A stretch of DNA of 35,180 nt from SBAX01 sp964646605 (GTDB lineage Bacteria; Planctomycetota; Phycisphaerae; UBA1845): assembly GCA_964646605.1 (NCBI GenBank), contig CAZYEX010000010.1, positions 1 to 35,180 on the forward strand, in the 5' to 3' direction. The notes below the pieces were generated by a model that saw nothing but the letters and a program-made list of their open reading frames with translations, made no database searches and had not been told where the DNA came from. Numbering within the stretch: position 1 is the first letter of the stretch; each line of letters starts with the position of its first letter. The position numbers and the translations under genes are program-made. Below are positions 24,857 through 32,294 of the stretch, in pieces.

Positions 24857-24901
24857 AGGGCACGATTTAGGATGGTCATCCTTGATGACCCTGACAACCC
24901 G

Positions 24902-25819
24902 TCACGCGACCGCCGTCCGACGACGCATGACGATCACCGTTCCGGCGGTTACGGCCAGCAGCGCCATCACCATCAGGCCCCACTCGGACAACGCGGGGAT
25001 GCACTGCCCATTGACGGCACATGGCGTTCCGTCCCCATGATAGTCGAAGCCCGCCGCCTGGCACTCGTCCTGTGTGGCCTGGACGCAGTCGCCGAACTTC
25101 GCGTCGAAGCAGGCGCCGACCAGATCGGGGTCGACCCTGCATTCGTCATAATCGTCATCGGTGGGGAGGCAGGAATCGAGGCATACGGCGTAGGAATCCA
25201 AATCCGCGCTCATCCGCCTTTTCGGCTTGTCCGTATCCGCCCGGAAGTTCAGCGTATTGCCGGTTACGAACGCACCGGCCGCGAAGGTCAGGTCCAGTTC
25301 GAAGAACAGGTCACCCACGTCCTTGGAAGGGGGGACGGAATACACGAAGCCGGTCACCGGGTCGGCGGCGAAACCGTCGCCGGCCACGTCCATCCAGGTG
25401 TAGTCACGTCCTCTTCGGCCGAATCGCGTTCCGAAAGCGCCTCCGAAGGTGCGGTCGAACACGCTCAGGCGCGTGGAGGGAGCCAGGTCGATGCTCACCG
25501 TCGCGATGGTTGTCCCCGGGACGGAGTTTACAATCATCCAGGTTGCGACATCCGTGCGCCCTGTGACCGTGAAGACGACGGTGGTGGGCGTCGGAGTCGT
25601 GGGTACGGTGATTGTGGCCGTACCGGTACTCGGTTGGATGCCAACGATGGCCGCCATGTACGGACCAGGACTTGCCGTTCCCGTCGGGCTTGCCGCAAAC
25701 GTGACGGACACTGTGCCCCCCGCCATATCGTCGCCAAAAGCGCGCCAGCGCCAGTTCGACGCCAGGGCTGGGGTAGACGCGAAAAGGGCTATTGCAGCCG
25801 CCAACTTCAGAAGCTTCAT
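24902..25819 (-). CDS. IPTL-CTERM protein (exosortase H substrate)
   Basis: A 305-residue exported protein. A signal peptide (MKLLKLAAAIALFASTPALA) leads into a beta-rich body with Thr/Val repeats (TGTATITVPTTPTPTTVVFTV) and a Cys-rich segment from about residue 220. The C-terminal sorting signal is IPALSEWG, then a hydrophobic helix and a basic end (VIVMRRR). The pattern matches the exosortase H signal, so it is probably cleaved and anchored or released at the cell surface. The start at ATG 25819 has AAGGAG 8 nt upstream. The function of the body is unknown. The next substrate gene ends 118 bp before it in the same direction. Confidence 0.9.
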   Translation of the reverse strand: MKLLKLAAAIALFASTPALASNWRWRAFGDDMAGGTVSVTFAASPTGTASPGPYMAAIVGIQPSTGTATITVPTTPTPTTVVFTVTGRTDVATWMIVNSVPGTTIATVSIDLAPSTRLSVFDRTFGGAFGTRFGRRGRDYTWMDVAGDGFAADPVTGFVYSVPPSKDVGDLFFELDLTFAAGAFVTGNTLNFRADTDKPKRRMSADLDSYAVCLDSCLPTDDDYDECRVDPDLVGACFDAKFGDCVQATQDECQAAGFDYHGDGTPCAVNGQCIPALSEWGLMVMALLAVTAGTVIVMRRRTAVA

Positions 25820-25936
25820 TTCATGATCTCCTTGCACTAACGTGCGACACGTTCTCTGTTTTCTCGAAGGGGCCGGAGCCCGCTTTACTCTTGTCTTATA
25901 CGACCGACTCGAAAGTCGGCCCCAAACACCAATCCG

Positions 25937-26542
25937 TCAGGTAGTCGCCGCCATCCGCCGACGCATGACGATCACCGTTCCGGCGCTTGCGGCCAGCAAC
26001 GCCATTACCGCCAGTCCCCACGCCGAAACGGTGGGAATTTTGTCCTTTCTACCTGCCACAATGATCACACCATTTTGTGAGAACCTCTCCGGATTCGCGG
26101 CGCTTAGGACCCTCTTGTAGACAAGGGGATTGCCCGCTCCGACGCAGACATCAAAGGCTGCATCCTTCTCGTCAGCTTTGTTTGTCGAGTCGATTTGAAT
26201 CGCGGGCGCACCGCCGAATACACTTGCGGTATAGATGAACCCGGTCGGCACCGGCAACAGACCGTTCATTGTAGAATCCCGTATTTCCGTCGCCGATGTT
26301 GGAAGTGGCCCTGGCGCAAGTTCGTCGTAGGACACCGTCGTCTGTCTAATTGGAACTCCGTCGCAGGGGTGCCCTCTTCGAACGATTCTGAATTGGAAGC
26401 TGCCGAATGCAGTCGCCGGCCCCTCGAAGACAATAATCCCTGTCTTCAAAACCACGTTTGTCGCTACCACTGGTGCAACCAAAGCCAAAGGAAGCGCGGC
26501 TCCCACTAGAACCGCGATCCTTGAATGTTTGCTGAATCTCAT
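25937..26542 (-). CDS. IPTL-CTERM protein (exosortase H substrate), second
   Basis: A 201-residue exported protein with a signal peptide (residues 1-27, ending PVVA), a beta-rich body with two Cys (RRGHPCDGV and FDVCVGAG), and the C-terminal signal IPTVSAWG, hydrophobic helix and VIVMRRRMAATT. The last 30 residues closely resemble those of the neighbouring gene at 24902-25819, while the bodies do not, which is how sorting signals spread over unrelated proteins. The ATG at 26542 has AGGAG 7 nt upstream. This gene is less GC-rich than its neighbours. Confidence 0.9.
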   Translation of the reverse strand: MRFSKHSRIAVLVGAALPLALVAPVVATNVVLKTGIIVFEGPATAFGSFQFRIVRRGHPCDGVPIRQTTVSYDELAPGPLPTSATEIRDSTMNGLLPVPTGFIYTASVFGGAPAIQIDSTNKADEKDAAFDVCVGAGNPLVYKRVLSAANPERFSQNGVIIVAGRKDKIPTVSAWGLAVMALLAASAGTVIVMRRRMAATT

Positions 26543-26682
26543 ACCTCATCTCCTCTTTCTGGTATCCCGTGGGCACCCCCGCCGAAAACCGTACCCACAT
26601 GCATCCCGGGCAACCCGCACCCGGTGCGACTTCCGGCACTTCTACGAACTGGCTGTCCGATCAGAAACACGCGAGAGCATCT

Positions 26683-27384
26683 TCAAAAAACACACGATGA
26701 CGCCCGCTGGGGCGGGGCGCGGGGTTGCGACGGTTCAAGGCGCAGAAAAGGCAAAAGACCAAGAATCTGCGGCGACAGGATCACGCCGCGGTCTGACGAA
26801 CGAGTGACGGGCACCGGTCGCGGGACAGTCAGGCGTACACGTCCCAGGGCGTCGACGAGTAGAGCGCTGACGTAGGCCACGACGAAGGCCACCACGACGT
26901 AGCCGAGTGTGCGGCCCACGTAGGGCATCAGCGCCGTGTCGCTTTGCGAGGCGGCCAGCAGGCCCAGCCCCAGTCCCACCGGCGCGAGGGCCAGCTCCAC
27001 ACCCATCCACGCCACGCCTAGCACGAAGGGACTGAACCCGATCCAGCGCGTAAGCCACGCGCCGAAAAGCGCGAAGGCGGCTGGTACGCACGACAAGAGA
27101 GCGAACGCCGGGATCGCTCCGTTGTGCCAGCCGTGCTCGAGGCTGGCGAAAACGAAGTAGGCCGCGCCCCACACAGCGCCGCCCAGCATCGCCCGCCAGG
27201 GATGCAAGATACGAATGGCGACAAATAGAGGAACAAGGGCCAGGAATCCCACCCAGGATGGAAGACCGCCGCCGGAGGCATGAGCGGAGAGATACCCGCT
27301 AACCCCAAGAGCAACCGCCAGGGCGGCGCTATGGCCCCGCGACACTCCTTGGCACCGCGGTGAATCCTTCCGTGAGGCGATCAC
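26683..27384 (-). CDS. Membrane protein resembling the N-terminal domain of apolipoprotein N-acyltransferase
   Basis: A 233-residue protein with about six hydrophobic segments that follow the membrane part of Lnt: PSWVGFLALVPLFVAIR, a segment like LGGAVWGAAYFVFA, FVLGVAWMGVELALAPVGLGLG, then ASQSDTALMPYVGRTLGYVVVAFVVAYVSALL. The carbon-nitrogen hydrolase domain that performs acyl transfer in Lnt is absent: the frame ends about 55 residues after the last helix in a Pro/Arg-rich tail. It is therefore either a truncated Lnt or a separate membrane-only protein. The start is uncertain: GTG 27384 has GGAGGG 10 nt upstream; the frame is open to 27441. It lies upstream of the two exosortase substrates on the same strand. 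Confidence 0.6.
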   Translation of the reverse strand: MIASRKDSPRCQGVSRGHSAALAVALGVSGYLSAHASGGGLPSWVGFLALVPLFVAIRILHPWRAMLGGAVWGAAYFVFASLEHGWHNGAIPAFALLSCVPAAFALFGAWLTRWIGFSPFVLGVAWMGVELALAPVGLGLGLLAASQSDTALMPYVGRTLGYVVVAFVVAYVSALLVDALGRVRLTVPRPVPVTRSSDRGVILSPQILGLLPFLRLEPSQPRAPPQRASSCVF

Positions 27385-27832
27385 GCTACGACGTCCCTCC
27401 GAGGACAACGACCCCTCAGACGACCGCGGTCGGATGGGCAATTCAACGCGACGGGAAAGCGAAGGGGTTACGCCAATCCCCTCGACGACCCCTCACACAA
27501 CCGTGCGTTCGCACCGACCGCGACTTCTTGCAAGCGACCGGCCCTCGTCGTCGTCGGGAGAGATTTGGCGGACGGTCCTTCGAAGCGTCACGCCCCGGCA
27601 ACGACGAGTTAGCCCCTGCCACATCGCACCATAACCAATGCTTACAGGGAAAAACAAGTCGCTTTCTTGGTGTAATCTTTTCGGTGTAGCCTAAAAAGGC
27701 TACATCCAGCGGGCGGCGCGGGCACCGAGGATCGGAAGACGGGCCTTGCGGCTATAACGGCGGCGCTAGACTCGAGCCCGGTCGGCTCCAGAATGGGTCG
27801 GGGAGGAACGGTCGTCGGAAAAACCGGATCGA
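27385..27832. other. Intergenic region with a hairpin
   Basis: No credible gene on either strand. The only clear structure is a perfect 8-bp hairpin at 27685-27704 (TGTAGCCT, AAAA, AGGCTACA), about 130 bp downstream of the LuxR-type gene. It has no T-tract, so it is a weak terminator candidate or another structural element. Confidence 0.5.
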
Positions 27833-28204
27833 TCACATCGACGCAGTCGAAACCGGACGTCGAGCCGGATGGATGCTAGCCGACGCCTCGCCTTGCATGT
27901 CGCCCGCGTCCTCCTCGGACAAGTGCGCTCGAAAGACCCGCAGGAGCAACCCCGGACACCCGTCCACTTGCAGCTTGCGATACATTCGACCCAAGTGCGT
28001 ATGGACCGTGTATCGGGAAATGCTCAGGTCCCGCGCGATTTCTTCCTCCCGATGCCCGAGGAACATAGCCTGCACGATTTGCAGCTCTCGGGGCGAGATG
28101 TTGAGCGTCCGACGGATCGCCGACCAACGTTCCTCGGAGAGCCGGCAGGAGCCCATGCCCACCGGCTCGGAAGGCCCCGATGACATCAAGCGAATCGAAT
28201 CCAT
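27833..28204 (-). CDS. LuxR-type (GerE) DNA-binding regulator, short
   Basis: A 123-residue protein whose middle is a LuxR/GerE helix-turn-helix: ISPRELQIVQAMFLGHREEEIARDLSISRYTVHTHLGRMYRKLQV, residues about 36-80. There is no receiver or ligand-binding domain. The short N-terminal segment and the roughly 40-residue tail are unremarkable. Stand-alone GerE proteins usually act as transcription factors. The ATG at 28204 has GGTGGGTC just upstream; the open frame continues to 28561 but that part looks non-coding. Its target is unknown. The palindrome at 28587-28602 on its upstream side is one candidate site. Confidence 0.8.
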   Translation of the reverse strand: MDSIRLMSSGPSEPVGMGSCRLSEERWSAIRRTLNISPRELQIVQAMFLGHREEEIARDLSISRYTVHTHLGRMYRKLQVDGCPGLLLRVFRAHLSEEDAGDMQGEASASIHPARRPVSTASM

Positions 28205-28586
28205 GACCCACCCATGACCCGTCCGATCGACCGCGCTACGGTGCAACCCACCGGATCGCGGACAACCGCCCGGCCACACAAAACGCGAGGAGATGAATAC
28301 GCCAACGCCCGCCCGAAACTGACCGTCTCCCGACTCTGGCCGACTCATGACACCGGCGACGCCGCCCAATGTCAAGGGATTTCCGTGCAGGTGACCTGCG
28401 CGCCTCACCGACGCAGGACGACTCTCGCCAGCTTCCACTTGATCCTTAATGCATTTCGAAGGGAGATACGTACGGCGATTCTCAGCTCCGATCAAGAAAT
28501 AGCGGCCTGGCTGCCGAGCCGAGCGGGGATTATACTTCATCCAGAATTGAATTACAACCATGCTCCTTCCTTTGCGATAAAGCTAT

Positions 28587-28602
28587 AGTGCACTATTGCA
28601 CT
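28587..28602. promoter_or_regulatory. Inverted repeat, candidate operator
   Basis: Perfect AGTGCA-CTAT-TGCACT (6-bp arms, 4-nt spacer) in an AT-richer stretch of the 616-bp region between the divergent LuxR-type gene and apt. Dyad symmetry of this size fits a dimeric regulator. The rest of the region (28205-28820) shows no gene and no convincing promoter. Confidence 0.4.
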
Positions 28603-28820
28603 TTATGGTGTAACTCGCGCCGCTCATTCGACACTTCCCCGGTCGCACGCAGAGGGCCGTGTCGTCCGTCATGGCCTGATCCCGCAAGCTGTTTTCGATG
28701 GGCGGGCGCGTTCGCATGGTGTACGATGGCCCCTTGCCGAGCGCCGGTCGGGTCCCGGCGGCAACCAAACCCGTGACGGGTCAATGGGGGACGGACCGAT
28801 TCGATCGGCTGAGCGCCGAA

Positions 28821-29393
28821 ATGCAAACACACACCAGCGACCAGTTCCTGACGGGAAAACTGCGCGAGCTTATTCGCGACGTCCCGAACTTTCCCAAGCC
28901 GGGGATCGTCTTCAAGGACATCACTCCGCTCCTAGCCCACCCGGCTGGGTTTGCCTTAGCGATCGAGTATATGACCCAGCCGTACCGACACGTACAGGTT
29001 GACCTCGTGGTCGGGGTCGAGTCCCGCGGGTTCATTTTCGGTACGGCCCTGGCTCGCAACCTCTCCACCGGCTTTGTTCCCGTGCGAAAGCCAGGAAAGC
29101 TCCCCCACGACACTCATTCGGAAGAATACGCCTTGGAATACGGCACCGACCGCGTCGAAGTTCATCGCGACGCGATCCAACCCGGCGACCGCGTACTGCT
29201 CGTGGATGACGTCCTGGCGACGGGGGGAACGATGAGCGCCTGCTGCCGGTTGGTCCGAGCCTTGGGCGGACACATCGTGGGCGTGGCCGTACTCATCGAA
29301 CTGACTTTCCTTAACGGTCGAAGCCAGTTGCAGGGCTACCCCGTCCACTCCGTCCTCAAGTACGATTCCGAGACGCCTCAGGCGGAAATCTAG
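28821..29393 (+). CDS. apt: Adenine phosphoribosyltransferase
   Basis: Salvages adenine: adenine plus PRPP gives AMP and pyrophosphate, in the cytosol. The 190-residue product has the family's N-terminal LRELIRDVPNFPKPGIVFKDITPLL, GVESRGFIFG, and FVPVRKPGKLPHDTHSEEYALEYGTD flexible-loop region. The PRPP-binding loop VLLVDDVLATGGT is at residues 125-137. Length is slightly over the usual 170-180. I start at ATG 28821, which matches the family N-terminus; the frame is open to 28698 and no strong ribosome-binding site decides it. The gene stands alone on the plus strand, convergent with the small exporter gene. Confidence 0.95.
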   Translation: MQTHTSDQFLTGKLRELIRDVPNFPKPGIVFKDITPLLAHPAGFALAIEYMTQPYRHVQVDLVVGVESRGFIFGTALARNLSTGFVPVRKPGKLPHDTHSEEYALEYGTDRVEVHRDAIQPGDRVLLVDDVLATGGTMSACCRLVRALGGHIVGVAVLIELTFLNGRSQLQGYPVHSVLKYDSETPQAEI

Positions 29394-29412
29394 CCGTTGG
29401 CCGTGGTGACAC

Positions 29413-29742
29413 TCAGCTTGCCGGGGAAGGCGACAGCAGTTTCAACCCCACGATCCCCACAACGATAAGCAAGATGCAACCCAGCCGGGCCGCGTTTCGA
29501 GGCTCGTCGAAGAGAATCATCCCGCAAATTGCCGTTCCCACGGCGCCGATCCCCGTCCACACTGCGTAGGCCGTGCCCAGCGGGATCATCCTCAAGGCGA
29601 CGGCGAGAAGCCAGAAGCTGGCGATCATGCCGGCCACAGTCCCGACGCTGGGCCAGAGCCGAGTGAAGCCCTGCGAATACTTGAGCCCCACGGCCCATAC
29701 GACTTCGGTCACACCCGCAAGAAACAGATAGGTCCAGGGCAC
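29413..29742 (-). CDS. sugE: Small multidrug resistance family exporter (Gdx/SugE type)
   Basis: A 109-residue four-helix inner-membrane protein of the SMR family; the Gdx/SugE subtype exports guanidinium in exchange for protons. Key features are the essential Glu13 in the first helix (AGVTEVVWAVGLKYSQGFTR) and GTAYAVWTGIGAVGTA in the third helix. The WAVGLKYSQGF pattern is typical of SugE rather than EmrE. The start is a GTG at 29742 with GGAGG 8 nt upstream. It begins 34 bp after the AhpD-like selenoprotein gene, so the two are probably co-transcribed. No guanidine riboswitch was recognised in the short gap. Confidence 0.93.
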   Translation of the reverse strand: MPWTYLFLAGVTEVVWAVGLKYSQGFTRLWPSVGTVAGMIASFWLLAVALRMIPLGTAYAVWTGIGAVGTAICGMILFDEPRNAARLGCILLIVVGIVGLKLLSPSPAS

Positions 29743-29776
29743 GGCATACCTCCAGGGTTGTCGGTTGGTGAAAACG

Positions 29777-30331
29777 CTATGGAAGGCGGTCGGTCATCCC
29801 CGGCTCTAAGTCGACGCCCAGCCCGTCGGCGACGCGGTTGATGTAGTTGAAGAACGAGACGACCTGCGTGGCGTCGTTGATGGCCCGATCGGACAGACCC
29901 AGGTCCCGCAAGCGTGCGATGTCGGCTTGTGTCACCGTCCACGGCGCGCGGGTAAGCTTGAGCGCGTGATCGCACAGGGCCTGGTCCACGTCGCTGAGTT
30001 TCGCGGTCGTGTAGTCGTTCTTGACCGCCTTCACGAGGCGCTCGTCCTTGACCTCGGCGAGGAGGTCATAGGCGTGGGCCTCGACTCAGTAGTGACAGTT
30101 GTTGGCACGAGAAACCACGACGGCCAGCATCTCGCGCTGGGCGCGGGTGAGGGGCGACTCCGCCCGCATGGCGGCCACGTACAGGTCGAGCATGGCCTGC
30201 AACGCGGGAGCATTTTGGCTCTGAATCTGGAGGATGTTGTAGACCCGCCCCGCCCGTTTGCGGGCCGCGTCGTAAATTCCCGCGAGCTGCCCGCCGGCGT
30301 CTTCCTCGTCGATCAGGCGGATGAAGGCCAT
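29777..30331 (-). CDS. Candidate selenoprotein: AhpD-like peroxidase-related protein with CxxU
   Basis: A 184-residue frame interrupted once, by TGA at codon 82 (30088-30086). The first part ends SRANNCHY, the second continues VEAHAYDLLAEVKDERLVKAVKNDY. AhpD/carboxymuconolactone decarboxylase-like peroxidase proteins have CHYC-x3-H at this point, so the UGA stands for the second active-site Cys (Cys79, U82, His86). Both halves are collinear with the family, including the C-terminal VVSFFNYINRVADGLGV, and the total length is normal for peroxidase-related AhpD proteins. Function: thiol- or selenol-based reduction of peroxides. The ATG at 30331 lacks a strong ribosome-binding site. The sugE gene follows 34 bp on. 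Recoding is inferred; a nonsense mutation is the alternative. Confidence 0.82.
30050..30067 (-). promoter_or_regulatory. Hairpin downstream of the AhpD-like UGA, possible SECIS
   Basis: In the mRNA GACCUC and GAGGUC form a perfect 6-bp stem with loop CUCGCC, beginning 18 nt after the UGA. Distance suits a bacterial SECIS, but the loop has no G in its first two positions, so the match to the classic model is poor. Confidence 0.35.
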
Positions 30332-30497
30332 GGACGCAAGGTACGGCCGGAATCACGACGCCACAAGCGTCCGGCCCGGAGCCCCTCAATTCTCGGGGAC
30401 GGTTTCGCATAGCCTCGGTCCGCTGGTCGAAAACACGGGCCCGATCCGGTGCGTCCGCAGAGGGCGGGGACCATTGGAAGCCCGGTAAGGTGACGTC

Positions 30498-30560
30498 ATT
30501 TCGGCGCTTCTTCGAGCTTCGTGCGTCACTGGGCGTAGCCCTTGCCCGGCTCGGCGGCGA
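30498..30560 (-). pseudogene. Decayed copy A of the kinase-gene 3' end
   Basis: On the minus strand it encodes AAEPGKGYAQ, a stop, then RTKLEEAPK and a stop, matching the C-terminal AAEPGKGYAEKAAQWRAKLEE of the kinase at 32832-35096 with an internal deletion and a stop where the conserved Trp would be. First of three eroded copies in the same orientation. Confidence 0.75.
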
Positions 30561-30598
30561 AACTTGTCGCCCATGCACCTTGTGGGTATGATCCAGGT

Positions 30599-30838
30599 AT
30601 GAATCCGGAAGCGCTGGCCCAGGAACTAAATCGGGAGCCTTTCATCCCCTTACGTCTTCGATTGTCCGACGGACGCACCTTTGACATTCAGAATCCCGGG
30701 CCGTGTTTTATCGCCCGATTGGCCCTCTATGCGTTCCGCGCCAAGCCGCGCGACGCGCTTGCCGAGGAAGTTGACGTCATCAGCCTACGGCATATCGTCT
30801 CGATTGAGACGGTCACGACAGCCGAGCACGGTCGATAG
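30599..30838 (+). CDS. Small conserved protein of unknown function
   Basis: A 79-residue soluble protein (MNPEALAQELNREPFIPLRL to SLRHIVSIETV). It has the pattern of a small beta-rich family frequent in planctomycetes and related bacteria, in which a helix is followed by PFxPLRLxLSDGRxF and a C-terminal strand HIVSIE; function unknown to me. The ATG at 30599 follows CCAGGT. It lies between two eroded copies of the kinase 3' end, as the other small genes nearby do. Confidence 0.65.
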   Translation: MNPEALAQELNREPFIPLRLRLSDGRTFDIQNPGPCFIARLALYAFRAKPRDALAEEVDVISLRHIVSIETVTTAEHGR

Positions 30839-30859
30839 CACCTGCATTCTGCAGCTCAT

Positions 30860-30950
30860 GGTTTCGGCGTTTCGGCTTTTCTGCGTTTCGTCGAGCCTTG
30901 CCCGCCACACGGCGGCCTCGTCGGCGTAGCCCTTGCCCGGCTCGGCAGCA
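30860..30950 (-). pseudogene. Decayed copy B of the kinase-gene 3' end
   Basis: Reads in frame on the minus strand as AAEPGKGYADEAAVWRARL then DETQKSRNAET, aligned to the C-terminal 30 residues of the kinase at 32832-35096. No kinase sequence precedes it. Together with copies A and C it brackets the small-gene cassettes. Confidence 0.75.
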
Positions 30951-30976
30951 CAATACCGATACCATGTCCGAAGCGT

Positions 30977-31246
30977 TCAATATGTGTCCACCGGGACCTG
31001 AAGCGTACGTCTTGTGGGTGAAGGTGACGTCAGCAGCGACTCGACTCGCTTCAGAACCGGCGCAGCGTAGTAGTGGGCCCCACATTGGTCGCATACGCCG
31101 ATCGGAACGTTCTCGAGAACGGCGATTCCGCGATGGTGCGCAATCGGCTCGCGCTCCACGACGCGCTCCCGCACCGTCCCCGCACAATACTCACATGGGA
31201 AGTCGTATAAACTCATCATTCCCGGCTGCGACCGATTCCGCTTCAT
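30977..31246 (-). CDS. YgiT-type zinc-finger protein
   Basis: An 89-residue protein with a two-CxxC zinc finger: CEYC near residue 19 and CDQC near residue 52, separated by the typical KxExxxIxxHxGIAVLENVPIGV block of the MqsA/YgiT N-terminal domain. Such proteins are usually antitoxin-like partners of DUF4258 toxins. Here no DUF4258 gene lies directly upstream; the preceding gene is a DUF5615-type PIN-like protein 51 bp away. The start is uncertain (ATG 31246 or GTG 31267). Confidence 0.8.
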   Translation of the reverse strand: MKRNRSQPGMMSLYDFPCEYCAGTVRERVVEREPIAHHRGIAVLENVPIGVCDQCGAHYYAAPVLKRVESLLTSPSPTRRTLQVPVDTY

Positions 31247-31297
31247 GGTTTCTTCTATTCTCTCCACGCCCAGGCGCCCGCATGGCGCTGGTCACGG

Positions 31298-31654
31298 CTA
31301 TCCGAGGAACCGGCCAATCCGAACGCGACCCGGTTGAACGACGACAAAACAACCAGACAGTCGCCTACCGTAACGCTCGACCAGTTGAACGACCAGAGAT
31401 GGCATTACTGGACGAGCCGCCGGCGGGTAGCGTAGGAAAATCACGCCGCCTGTCGCACGCCGTTCTGCGAAGACCCATTGCCCGAAATCTTTGTCTTCCG
31501 TGAGCAGAATGCGCTTTTGTCGTATGGCCAGGCCGAGAATCAACTCATCAGCTAAACTGGGCGAGGAGTCCGCGACGGCGATGACGTCGTGCCCCGCCGT
31601 TCGCAGCGCTCGCACAACTGCGAAGTCACAGCTTTCATCGGCAAGGAACCGCAC
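31298..31654 (-). CDS. DUF5615 PIN-like toxin
   Basis: A 118-residue protein of the DUF5615/Mut7-C-like group, PIN-fold relatives that serve as predicted ribonuclease toxins. Acidic residues are in the expected places: FLADESCDFAVVRALRTAGHDV at the start and ILLTEDKDFGQWV in the middle. The start is GTG 31654, three bases after the stop of the DUF433 gene, so the two form a classic antitoxin-toxin pair. Probably cytosolic and kept inactive by its partner. Confidence 0.85.
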   Translation of the reverse strand: MRFLADESCDFAVVRALRTAGHDVIAVADSSPSLADELILGLAIRQKRILLTEDKDFGQWVFAERRATGGVIFLRYPPAARPVMPSLVVQLVERYGRRLSGCFVVVQPGRVRIGRFLG

Positions 31655-31657
31655 GAG

Positions 31658-31906
31658 CTACGTTCCGGTGCGTCTACGTCTGGGTTCCGTGATCGTCTCT
31701 TCGTGCGCGAGCGTGTCCGCGGCGTAGGAGAGCGCCGCTTGGATGTCCACCCGCTTGAGGCGCGGGTAGGCGTCGAGCAAATCTGCCTCGCTAGCGCCCT
31801 CGGCCAATTTTCGCAGGATAAGCTCGACCGGAATGCGGGTGCCCCGGATCACGGGTTTGCCGAGCATCACCTTGGGGTCGATTTCGATCCTATGCGTACG
31901 CGGCAT
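31658..31906 (-). CDS. DUF433 antitoxin
   Basis: An 82-residue DNA-binding protein of the DUF433 family, the usual antitoxin for DUF5615 toxins. The pattern HRIEIDPKVMLGKPVIRGTRIPVELILRKLAEG is diagnostic, followed by a second helix-turn region (SEADLLDAYPRLKRVDIQAAL). The C-terminal 15 residues are basic. GGGAG lies 8 nt before the ATG at 31906. It likely represses its own operon. Confidence 0.9.
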   Translation of the reverse strand: MPRTHRIEIDPKVMLGKPVIRGTRIPVELILRKLAEGASEADLLDAYPRLKRVDIQAALSYAADTLAHEETITEPRRRRTGT

Positions 31907-32091
31907 CCTTCAAGCTCCCATCAACGGATCGTTGTAGATCGCCCTCTCATGGTACGCAAACTAAGGGCATTATTCCAGAGGGCTGCAAAGCCACCATGCC
32001 CTTGGCCATGGTCCGAGCTCAAACAGAACCTCATCATGATGGTTCACTCCGTCCGTTACCCCGGTATGCGTTCCCCTGTTTGGGCATTCCC

Positions 32092-32200
32092 TATTTCGGC
32101 GTTTCGGCGTTTGGACTCTTTGACGTTTCGTCGAGCTTCGCCCGCCACTCGGCGGCCTTTTCGGCGTAGCCCTTGCCCGGCTCGGCGGCGTCCCGCGACT
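32092..32200 (-). pseudogene. Decayed copy C of the kinase-gene 3' end
   Basis: On the minus strand reads RDAAEPGKGYAEKAAEWRAK then LDETSKSPNAETPK and a TAG, nearly identical in sequence to the C-terminus of the kinase at 32832-35096. Upstream homology fades after about 12 more codons. It separates the DUF433/DUF5615/YgiT group from the DUF4258/YgiT pair. The rest of the gap 31907-32294 shows nothing else. Confidence 0.8.
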
Positions 32201-32294
32201 GATTCAGTGGCACGATGTACTGCAGAACCTGTCGCCCGGAACCGCCCGGCCTAAACCCGTTGCGACCCCGTACCGAGCCGCCTATCCTCGTGGC

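Noticed and set aside
24399..25040. Plus-strand frames through the repeat cluster
   Set aside because: They consist of translated palindromes and antisense of the IPTL-CTERM gene.
27360..27689. Plus-strand frame of 109 codons between the Lnt-like and LuxR-type genes
   Set aside because: Arg/Thr/Pro-rich shadow with no ribosome-binding site and no domain pattern.
21414..30331. TGA reassigned to Trp or another residue throughout (alternative genetic code) as an explanation for the in-frame UGAs
   Set aside because: Several genes here end at TGA exactly where the next gene starts (for example 10967 and 14906), so TGA is a normal stop.
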